Below, piece by piece: positions 21,605 to 30,664 of a stretch of 64,000 nucleotides of DNA; the first letter of the stretch is position 1, and every line of letters begins with the position of its first letter. The DNA comes from Gadus chalcogrammus. Taxonomy: Eukaryota > Chordata > Actinopteri > Gadiformes > Gadidae. Where the stretch lies: NCBI RefSeq assembly GCF_026213295.1, contig NC_079413.1, forward strand, positions 16,295,438 through 16,359,437. The letters are read 5' to 3'. The notes under the pieces are model-generated. The model was not told the DNA's origin. It was given only the letters and a program-made list of their open reading frames with translations, and made no database searches. The position numbers and the translations under genes were made by a program.

Positions 21605-22731
21605 AACACGCTATTTTATGTTGAAATGCGACGTAATCCAGTGTTCACGAAACGTACACTGTCAACGTAGGCATGATTTTGGCGACTGGGTTGGCTCTCA
21701 GATATACGTGTTTCTAACAAGATGATATCATTAAAGTTACATAAAGTAACAGTTTAATAACACAAACGCAGGAAGCACGTGAGCTGCTAGTTTAGCGAAA
21801 GCAACCTGACGTCGTTGAAACATGCGAGCGAGCCGATCAACTCCTAATAACTATAAAACTAAAGATCAGACACAATCACTGACCGAAGATTATGCAATTA
21901 AAAAGTATATTTCTCGCTAGAAATGTTATTAGAAACACGTTTAACGGTGAATCGGTCCTAAAATATTGCATTTCCCATTCAGATAATAAAGATTAATAAA
22001 GATCATACACATTCACTGACTGAAGATTATGTAAGGAAAATGTACATTTCTCGCTAGAAATGTCATTAGAAACGTGTTTAATGTATCTGTCCTAAAATAT
22101 TGCATTTCCCATTCAGATAATAAAGATTAATATAAGCTACGCAGTGTTCCGTAGCCGCGGGGGATTCTGGGAATTGGGGTTCTCAGTTGACAAATGGGGC
22201 TTTTGTTAACTTGTTTTGTTGTTAGGATTAAGGGGGGTTAATGGGTTCGGGATGTTATGTGGTTGTGTGTTGTTCTATTAACATTGTTCGTGTGTTCATT
22301 ATTGTCGACACCGTCACCGAGAGTGACGTGACCATCGTTTCGCGCAGCTGTTCCGTGTTGAAGTCTCATTAAATAAAAACCAACTCTCGTTGTCGAGCGT
22401 TCAATAAAAACCAACTCTCGTTGTCGAGCGTGCCCCCCCCCTACAAACGTGTCTCCCCCCCCCTCAACAAACGTGTCCCCCCCCCCCCCCCCCCTTCAAC
22501 TAACGTGTCCCCCCCCCCCCCCTCCCCGGTCAACAACAGTCTCCCCCCCCCCTAAACAATCGTGTCCACAATTTGCCGCGAAAGCCGTGAAACCCAAACC
22601 CCGAAACCCGCCTCCACAGCGGCACACGTGGATACCGTAGGTATAACACGCTATTTTTTACGTTGAAATGCTACGTATCCAGTGTTCATGGAAACGTACA
22701 CCACTGACGTTTTTTCTTGGCGACTGGGTTG

Positions 22732-22876
22732 GGTGACGTCATCGAGTCCGCTGCTGTTCCAATCGCAGGTACGTACTCGCGTGCTCGCAAGTATGTGCTT
22801 GAAGTACAGACTTGCCAAGTACGTGCTTGCAAGTCATCGAGTCCGTAGTACGCGTGCTAGGAATTGAGAAACGGCC
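22732..22876 (-). mobile_element. MITE-A, left part
   Basis: Ends with GAATTGAGAAACGGCC, the family-A terminus, and begins with the GGTGACG duplication. Together with 15413-15591 it restores the arrangement seen in the uninterrupted copies. Confidence 0.85.
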
Positions 22877-22877
22877 T

Positions 22878-22999
22878 CTATGTTGCCCTGCGCCACTGAG
22901 CAGTTTGCATAGGAATGAATGGGCGGCCATTTTCGGTCTGTGGTCCATCCTTTAATATGTCCATGGTCAGGGGTTACTCGTGGCGCAGGGTAACATCAG
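22878..22999. mobile_element. Small MITE, TIR TGTTRCCCTGCGCCAC
   Basis: TGTTGCCCTGCGCCAC at 22880 faces GTGGCGCAGGGTAACA at about 22980. About 118 bp. A truncated relative with the same interior (GAATGGGCGGCCATTTTC) is at about 34465-34545. Confidence 0.7.
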
Positions 23000-23027
23000 G
23001 CGATTTGCTTCCGCGTTATGGGGCCAA

Positions 23028-23713
23028 GGCCGTTTCTCAATTCCTAGCACCTACTATGGACTCGATGACTTGCAAGCACGTACTTGCCAAGTCTGTACTT
23101 CAAGCACATACTTGCGAGCACGTACCTGCGATTGGAACAGCAGCGGACTCGATGACGTCACCACCTCTGCTCGTCCGTTAACTGTGCTACGGCCTCATTT
23201 AGGCATATAGGCCTACTACTGAACAATATCAACAAATGATATGAAACAAAATCCCAGCCTCTTTCATTTTCAAATAGTATGTAAATATTCTGAATGAATA
23301 AAAATTGAAAAGATATGCGTGTCCTGTCATGTGTATAAGCTATACACACACGATTTTATATATATTTATATATTATCTTATATTATTATTATTATAATAT
23401 AAAAATATATATATAAGTTAAGAGTAACTTAAGCTACAGTTGTGCGTCTTCTCCATATTGTCCGCCATCGTACTGCTGCGAGTGCGAAATGCATCCTTGG
23501 ATTTATAGCGATTGCAAGCACACACGAGCCACCTCCGATGCATGCTCGGTGAAACGGCGAGATTGAGCACGCATCAAGAACACTTACGGGTTTTACGACA
23601 GTACTCGCTTGATGCGTGCTTCGAATTGGAACAGTGCTCGGGCAACGACTGATGACGTTTCACGAGTCCACGAGCACACGAGCACGCACAAGTACGCGAA
23701 TTGAGAAACGGCC
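23028..23713. mobile_element. MITE-A copy 1
   Basis: Inverted ends GGCCGTTTCTCAATTC and GAATTGAGAAACGGCC. The interior has GAGCACG/CGTGCTC short repeats near both ends and a TA-rich middle. CAA lies at both outer edges, which could be a 3-bp duplication. No coding potential was recognised. Confidence 0.85.
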
Positions 23714-23729
23714 CAAGACCATGGCCCAT

Positions 23730-24431
23730 GGCCGTTTCTCAATTCCTAGCACGCGTACTACGGACTTGATGACTTGCAAGCACGTACTTGGCAAGTCTGT
23801 ACTTCAAGCACAGACTTGCGAGCACGCGAGTACGCACCTGCGATTGGAACAGCAGCGGACTCGATGACGTCACCACCTCTGCTCGTCCGTTAACTGCGCT
23901 ACGGCCTCATTTAGGCATATACTACTGAACAATATAAACAAATGATATAAAACAAAATCCCAGCCTCTTTCATTTTCAAATAGTATGTAAATATTCTGAA
24001 TGAATAAAAATGTAAAAGATATGCGTGTCCTTTCATGTGTATAAGCTATACACACACGACTTTATATATATATATATATTTATATATTATCTTATATTAT
24101 TATTATATTATATATTATATAAATATATATATAAGTTAAGAGTAACTTAAGCTACAGTTGTGCGTCTTCTCCATATTGTCCGCTATCGTACTGCTGCGAG
24201 TGCGAAATGCATCCTGGGATTTATAGCGGTTGCAAGCACACACGAGCCACCTCCGATGCATGCTCGGTGAAATGGCGAGATCGAGCACGCATCAAGAACA
24301 CTTCCGGGTTTTACGACAGTACTCGCTTGATGCGTGCTTCGAATTGGAACAGTGCTCGGGCAACGACTGATGACGTTTCACGAGTCCACGAGCACACGAG
24401 CACGCACAAGTACGCGAATTGAGAAACGGCC
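23730..24431. mobile_element. MITE-A copy 2
   Basis: Same ends and interior as copy 1, 16 bp further on and in the same orientation, differing by scattered bases and the length of the TA-rich middle. The two stand nearly head to tail. Confidence 0.85.
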
Positions 24432-24464
24432 AGACTCGTGACCTATTCCGTGACGTACCGGATG

Positions 24465-25205
24465 CAGAGATCTTCTTCTTCTGCTAGTTTAGTGGTGGAT
24501 CATAGTTTTCCCCATATACCGCCACCTACTTGACTACTACACAGGAGTTTGTGACAAGGACGTTGGCAAATGATACTTTAAATCAAAAAAATAAATTCAA
24601 AGAAAAAACCAAACTAACGAAACAAAATAAACAAAATAAAACAAACTAACAAAAGAAATTAATAAATAAAAATAAAAAATATATATACTTAAGGTTAAAT
24701 TCTTCTAATTAGGTTAGTATCTTTTAGCTAATTTATCAGCAATTTCATTGCCATATATTCCATGGTGGGCTGGAATCCAACAGAACTGAATAACTAAACC
24801 AAGGCTTATAATATTTAAAAGAAGATGCTTTACCTCTATCACCAAATCTTCACGTATTGAATTATCTGTTATAAAACTTAGTATCTACAACCCATCTAAG
24901 AGCGGTTATTATTGTGGCCATCTCGATTGAGTATACTGATAAAGTCACCCACTCTATATCCATATCCTTTTTCAAATTCTGGAATATATATGCCAATACC
25001 ACATTGTCCTATGGGATCTTTAGAACCATCTGTAAATATTTTCAGATATCCATAGAATGAAGTATTTAAATAACTTGAGCAGGCATTAGCAAAACTTTGC
25101 TTGGTGAGATGCTCGCTTTTTCGAAATGGAATAAGATGCAGCTGGGTAGGCGCTGAGAGGTGATGCATGAGGCATGAGAGGTGATGCATGAGGACCAATG
25201 CCTTC
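24465..25205 (-). mobile_element. LINE 3' end with RNase H domain (I/Nimb-like)
   Basis: Minus strand. The frame at 25198-24896 includes YLKIFTDGSKDP and CGIGIYIPEF, the first catalytic Asp region of RNase H. Further on, at about 24790-24735, another frame reads WIPAHHGIYGNEIADKLA, the last RNase H motif, so a frame change lies between. The 3' UTR contains TAGGTGGCGGTATATG and ends with a GAAGAAGAAGA-type repeat at 24470-24482. A C-terminal RNase H and a GAA tail fit fish LINEs of the I/Nimb group. The reverse transcriptase is missing: this is a 5'-truncated copy. Confidence 0.72.
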
Positions 25206-26199
25206 AGCCTTCTCCACTCTGAATTGTAATTTCAACAGTTTAATACTGTAAGATATAATCCAGGTCCTTAATCTTTATTCGATGATGCTCTTCTCTGCGT
25301 ATTTGATAAATCAGTAATTATAACCTTTTTGGTAATCATTTGCGTTTATCACACTGTTCATTCATTTCACTGTTCTTCCTCTCATTCCTTTCCTTACTTC
25401 TTCTTTAGGCTACCTGTCTTTGTTTCCCCTTCCACTCTTCTGCCCCAGCCAAACAGCCAAAAAAAGTGTTTTGTTAAAATTTGGGGTGGGGGGTCTTGTA
25501 ATAAAAGCTTTTTTTATTGTAACACTTGGTTCAAATCCTATTTCTTACACATGCAGCCATTTGGACACCATTCTATGATAGCTGATAACCAAGATACACA
25601 CTGTAATACTATAATCAAGAGGACATACAGGCAGTTCAAATAAAAAGATATAGAACTTTATTGATCTGGAAACTTCATAAATATGTAAGATTGCTCCATA
25701 TAATACCATAGTAACATAGTAAACGTATGTAGGCCTAAAAAATTCAGTTCAATGTTATTGCTTAGGAAACAGATTCCTTCCAACTAACTATTTACGAAAA
25801 ATGAAATCAATAATTTATATAAAAGTAAATGTTTACATATCTACCAGCAAAGAAGTTGGAGCAGCCTACCCAAATAATGAATTGTAATACACCAACATTG
25901 TCAACTGTCATACATAGCTAACCATAACCCTGTCATACATAGCTAAACAAGCAAATGAAAATGAAATACCTACCAACGCAACTGAAATGTTAATATTAGA
26001 CAATTAACAATATTATGAAAATTACGTAGGTCTCCCATAATCATTCAGGTAATCAATACGTCCGTGCCTGTTACAGCTATTTCAATGATATGTGTGTTAT
26101 ATATCCGTGTTCAACGCCATTCATGTTAAGTAAAAGGACAAATCTCAGATTTTGGAAGTTAATGGAGTTAATGGAAGTTAATTCGGAATTTAATTTAAT
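25206..26199. other. AT-rich stretch, no gene recognised
   Basis: About 1 kb of AT-rich DNA. No domain, no long frame and no clear repeat except the duplicated phrase CTGTCATACATAGCTAA near 25908 and 25932. Confidence 0.4.
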
Positions 26200-26277
26200 A
26201 GGGGATTATCACGCTTCCTGGTTCCGGTGGCGGGATTTGTCTTCGTTGTGCATGAAAACTTCCGGCGCACTTCCACC

Positions 26278-26750
26278 ATGGCTGAAACAAAGGCTAGATG
26301 TCACTGCTCTGTTCCACTTTGTACATCTAACAAACAACACCAACCCTACTTAAGTTTTCATGGATTCCCGACTGAAATTAGTCTAAGGAAGAAGTGGATT
26401 CAAGCGGTTCGCCGGGATGAAGGGCCAAACTTTAAAATAAAACAAGGTAGCACGTTTGTTTGTAGCCGGCACTAGTGAATCAGCCTACAAACGCTACAGC
26501 TAGCAACCAACCGGGGTCACACCAAGCGACTGAAAATCGGGTCTGTACCCTCCCGTTTCCAGTGGAACAACTGGGGACTGCCAAGAAGGGGGTCTTTTTA
26601 TAAAAGAGCATCAACTCGCTTAGGCCAAGACGTTCACCCATCCCTTCCTCTGGTGCAACCGCTGCCCTGTGAATAAGAGCCGATGGAGGAGATCTCAGCT
26701 TCGGTGGTGATGACAGAACATGATTTCGGTTCTGCTCCTAAACCAGGTTT
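26278..26750 (+). pseudogene. THAP domain exon of the DDE transposase
   Basis: Starting at the ATG at 26278 the frame reads CHCSVPLCTSN, then FHGFPTE, RKKWIQAVRR and FVCSRH. These give the C2CH zinc ligands (two Cys, then Cys-x2-His) and the Pro/Trp positions of a THAP domain, the DNA-binding domain of many P- and ISL2EU-like transposases. Right after the His ligand a small deletion shifts the frame and gives a stop at 26474. In other frames the sequence goes on with an acidic linker ending DFGSAPKPG at a GT donor near 26746. Confidence 0.8.
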
Positions 26751-27162
26751 GTCAGTGTTTGTTAGTGTTCTGAAATATTGGCTTACTATTACCCCATACT
26801 GTTCTTAAACCACCTACCTGACAGGATGTACTACCTATGGTTTAATCACAGAATGGGCTCTTAGTAGGTTATACCGAGGAGGTAGGTCAACTTTTCAGAA
26901 CTCGGGCACAAAATGTTTAGTCTTATTAATGTCCCAGCATTTGACCAAACCACAATGTGAAAAGCTTCATCACAAGTACAAATGTTGCATTTTATATCTT
27001 ACTTAATTGTAAAGGTGAATATTGAGCTATAAAAAGCAAAATTTAAAAGCAATATTGAGCTACAAAAAGCAATTTCTTTAGAGGTCCAAACTGCTTCCAA
27101 TATGCAAGTCACAGCCAAAATCTGGGTTAGATGTATTATTTTTTTTTCCTCATCTCATACAG

Positions 27163-28310
27163 GTGCACTGGATGCTGCTGCTGTACACATACAGCAATTG
27201 GAAGAAACAGTCAAGGAGATGATGAGAGCTGTCACAGCTGAAAGTGGTTCAAGTGCCTTTTCACAGATTCTGTGTCTCAGACGCGGACACCCTTTTTTAC
27301 ACCAGATTCACGTCAAGAGATGTTTTTTGTGACTTCTGGGAGGTTATTCAACCATCTGCCTCCATGTTGGTTTATTGGTCGAAAGCTCAGAAAAAGAAAC
27401 AAACATTTGAACCCATTTCTCCCAGTCCAACGTGTAGACTGCAACTGGTTGAGTTTTTTCTCTTCTGCTGCCGGGTTGCTGCAGGACTGCAAGAGAAGGT
27501 GCTGGCTGACATGTTTCAGGTCAGTGTGTCCACTGTCTCCCATGTTGTTATACCGTGGGCCAACTACCGTTACCTGCTCCTTGGCTCCCTCCCCATCTGG
27601 ATGAGTAAACAGCAAGTCAAGAATACCATGCCAAGCTAATTTGTGCAGTACAGTCCAGATGTTCGGGTAATCATCGACTGCACCTCGGTGCAGTCGATGA
27701 TTACCCGAACATCATCTTACAAGAACACAACAACCTTTAAGGCCTTGATTGGGATTGCCCCTTGTAGTGCTGTGACTTTTGTGTCAAGTCTCTTCACCGG
27801 CTCCATCTCCGACCCAGAGCTGACTGAACGAGGTGGACTGCTGGATTTACTGGAGCCAGGAGATGGCTGCATGGCAGACAAGGGTTTCACCATCGAGAAG
27901 CCACTAGCTGATCGTGGGGCAACGCTGATTATACCACCCTTCAAGATGACAGGTAAGCATGAAAGGAATGAACATTTCAAATTAAAACTTTGACCCAAAT
28001 GTGACCATTAAGATATGCAGACAAATGTTTAAGATGGACAGAAGCACTCACAATAATATTACTAATTAATTTATCTCTAACCACTGCGCAGTTCACTGAA
28101 GAGGATGCTCTGAAAACACAAGCAATCGCTCGACTTCGAATCCTCGTAGAAAGAGCAATAGGCAGAGTCAAGGAATACCGCATCTGGGAACACACTGTCC
28201 TTTCACCTTGTCTGCGACAGTCAATCAGCTGTGGACCGTCTGCTGTGTGATGACCAACTTCCAGGGACCACTTGATTTAAAAGGCTACATCCCTGTGTTT
28301 CTACTCAAAC
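27163..28310 (+). pseudogene. DDE_Tnp_4-type transposase core
   Basis: After an AG acceptor at 27161-27162 a coiled-coil-like segment (IQQLEETVKEMMRAV) is followed by FYTRFTSRDVF, LADMFQVSVSTVS (helix-turn-helix-like) and LPIWMSKQQV. The nuclease continues with VRVIIDCT, the first catalytic Asp, then GSISDPELTE and GDGCMADKGF for the second Asp, and ARLRILVERAIGRVKEYRI holding the last acidic residue. An inverted copy of 27 bp (27658-27713) replaces the residues after DCT. A stop follows PFK...KL at 27993, and a frame change lies near 28200, before LWTVCCVMTNFQGPL. Not functional. Confidence 0.8.
27658..27713. repeat. Perfect 27-bp inverted repeat in the transposase
   Basis: Bases 27658-27684 are repeated as an exact inverted copy at 27687-27713 with only TC between. 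The left arm encodes the genuine DVRVIIDCT segment; the right arm replaces coding sequence that should follow. Confidence 0.95.
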
Positions 28311-29447
28311 ATGTACCTATAAATATTAAATATAATATATAAATATTAAAACGAGAGGCACTGAACATTTGGAGTGGTCCCTTCATTTTTTCCGGAGCTG
28401 TAATTTTGTACACTGAAAACATTGTATATATTGAATGACATGTATGTAATTGAATGAGAAGTCTTTCATCTATAATCAATTTTAAAGTCCAGTCAGTCCA
28501 TCCTGAAAGTATTCAAAATAATGTTAATATATAATGTAGTAAATGATGTCCTCAGAAAAAGGGAATGAATTAAATCCTTTTATTCTTTCAGTTCCTTTAT
28601 TCATTCAGTTCATTTCACATTCATTTCACTTTCTGCTGAAGATACACATTCATATATGTGCCAAAGAAGTACAAGTCTACCTTATTTTTCATCTCTTATC
28701 ATTTCATCCCTCCAGACTGAGCTGACGCCAAACCGACGTTAGCATAAGCCAACCTACCTAGCGTAAGCTAGCTAGCAGACACTTGCATTCGTAGTCGATA
28801 TATTTCTCGAAAAATAAACAATCCCTGGTCCAGTTTGGAGCGGGCTGTTATGGAGTGTTCGGTAAGTCTGTGAACTTCAGAAAACGTGACTTTGGGTACA
28901 TTTACCAGGGATGTCGTGAAAGTGAACTGCCGGTCCTCCATCATCAGTTCGCCAGAGTGATGAGTGATTCACCGGATGTCACAGTGCACAATGAACACCG
29001 AATGCGGAAGTACTACGTATCAGCGTGATAATCCCCTATTCGGAAGTTAATGGAGCCGTGCACTTCAAAATAGGTCCATAGCAAGGAGCCGTTTGTTTCA
29101 GTACGACTCCTTTCAGCTGCCCACCCAACATCAACTGCTAATAAAACGCTTGAGGAGGCGTTTTGAAAAGAAAAAACTTACATTTTTTTAGAACAGGGTA
29201 GAAAGATAATTATGAGCCTTTGATTGATATCCAGACATTTTTTGCGGAGACACAATCCTGTTCCCCACTTGTATTGGAGTGGACGGCGATATCTACTTCT
29301 GGGCCACATGAAATGACGGACCCCCGTCCACTGCCAGCTTAAACAGCTGCAATACCAGGCTTGGCCTCTGAGCACTGGTGGATTGCGGAAGTAAGCGCCT
29401 ATCCTGGGGGCCTGCCCCTGACTGCAGATCGCAGATCGAGGAGGAGC

Positions 29448-29489
29448 TAAATGTGGGCGGGCTTAAACGTTTAAGCCCGCCCACATTTA
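29448..29489. repeat. 42-bp perfect palindrome
   Basis: Symmetric around 29468/29469 with no spacer; the core is GGGCTTAAACGTTTAAGCCC. Repeated at 31892-31933 in the second unit, and as a near-perfect version at 34387-34428. Confidence 0.95.
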
Positions 29490-29627
29490 AGGAAAATTTC
29501 GCGCAGTATCAAGGCCGATACATACCTCCGGATACGGACAGTTTCGTCCGGTCCCGGAGGTGTTTCGTCCGTAAATGGGTCCGTCGCCTCTGAGCTTACG
29601 AATCCAGAGTCCGTATGATGAGCTGAA

Positions 29628-30664
29628 TTAAAGGTTGCGTAGGTGATTCGCTTTTTTGGCCATTTTTGCAAAATTACTTGAAATCCTTATCATAACCCGC
29701 TTACAGCCACTGAGTTAGAAGTACTGAGATGAAAATTAAACTTGTCAATCATCTGTGGAACGGGCAGGGCTCGAAAAACTCCAGCCAATCATTTCCATTG
29801 CCACCGAGTTTCATTGGACAGTAAGTACGTCAATCAAACGGTCGTACTGCACTCCCCCTCCCCCGCGCGCGACCCCTTCGTGCAGTACTCGTGACCCAGA
29901 GCTCGTGACCCAGAGCAAGCTCCTGTTTGTTGTTATCCTGCGGTAGCTACTGGAACTAGTTAATCCACATTTGGACCTAGCAGTAGAAGACAATTTCCAT
30001 GGCAGACAAGACGCCACCATCCCCACCACCACCACCACCACCACCACCAGCAAAGAGAAGGAAAACTCTTTTTCAGAGAGTAATTGATAATAAAAAATAA
30101 AAAAAACGCTGAAAGAGAAAAACTGAAATCAAGAATAATCCTAGGCGCTGCTTTCGAACGTTGGCGGCCACTGAAGGACGAGAAGGGTCTAAAAACCGAT
30201 GCTTGTGTGGCGGTTGACCTAGTTTCAAAGTTTATACCGTTTATACTCGGTAATACCGGTGTTGAGACGAGTGTATTACTCGGTGTGAAAATGTCCACAC
30301 CGCGGCAACCCTAGTGAAAACCAGGACTTCCAATACAATTATATGAAACAAACATACATTTTCTAAAAATAGTAATGATTTATGTGACCGTTTAATGTTT
30401 ATAACATCTGGTGCAACCATAGCCGCGAGAACGTATTCTCAGCAGGGGGTGCTGAAAAAAAAAAACCGGCCTGCACTAGACTCGCAACTCGTCACATTGA
30501 TAAAAAAGATATATAGCAGCGCAGCTCAATTACACCAGTGCATGCGCGCACAGTTGAAAATCGATCGTTGTGTTCACTTCCTTCACACAATGGTTCACAT
30601 CCAGCTGCTCACGGAACAAGTTTAGCGCACCACCGCTACCCTCACACTTTTTCATATAACCTTT
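29628..30664 (+). mobile_element. TTAA-site element (Kolobok/piggyBac-like), 5' part
   Basis: Begins TTAAAGGTTGCGTAGG; the corresponding right end, TACCCAACCTTTAA, is at 33897-33910, beyond the duplication. A short, complete relative is at 40461-40843. The sequence up to the coding start matches that relative. The right part is cut by the tandem duplication and repeated at 32072-33108. Confidence 0.6.
30000..30240 (+). pseudogene. First exon of an unidentified TE protein
   Basis: The ATG at 30000 opens MADKTPP, a run of about ten prolines, then KRRKTLFQRVIDN. After an in-frame stop the same frame continues KNAEREKLKSRI, LGAAFERWRPLKDEKG and DACVAVDLV. The basic start and the charged helix look like the beginning of a transposon protein rather than a host gene, and the frame lies inside a TTAA-flanked element. 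I do not know the family. The copy at 32444-32684 has the same stop. Confidence 0.45.

Larger units (their letters stand above)
15592..22731. mobile_element. Giant foldback (palindromic) element, 7.1 kb
   Basis: The outermost bases are inverted copies, CAACCCAGTCGCCAAGA on the left and its complement on the right, and the match continues inwards through nearly the whole element. The arms meet around 19830-19925, leaving a loop of only about 95 bp. GGTGACG flanks both ends (15585-15591 and 22732-22738), and joining the flanks recreates the intact MITE-A sequence seen at 23152 and 23870, so the insertion is well supported. MITE-B (16894-18256) is inserted in the left arm only. No transposase was recognised. 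A 65-codon frame present in both arms (19437-19240 minus, 20307-20504 plus) has no domain I know. The superfamily is unassigned; a 7-bp duplication excludes none with certainty. Confidence 0.85.
19925..22731 (-). repeat. Right arm of the foldback
   Basis: Inverted copy of the left arm without MITE-B. Differences are scattered single bases and small length changes in the C, CA and A runs. The (GT)n run at about 21470-21604 is the uninterrupted counterpart of the (CA)n run split by MITE-B. Confidence 0.85.
26200..29037 (+). mobile_element. THAP-DDE transposon (ISL2EU-like), 2.8 kb
   Basis: Ends are AGGGGATTATCACGC and the inverted GCGTGATAATCCCCT, with AT on both outer sides, a 2-bp duplication as expected for the IS4EU/ISL2EU group. 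The interior encodes a THAP zinc finger, a coiled-coil stretch and a DDE_Tnp_4-type nuclease, broken in several places. The final 817 bp also occur in the tandem duplication that begins at 28221. The superfamily name is an inference from THAP plus DDE_4 plus the 2-bp duplication. Confidence 0.75.
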
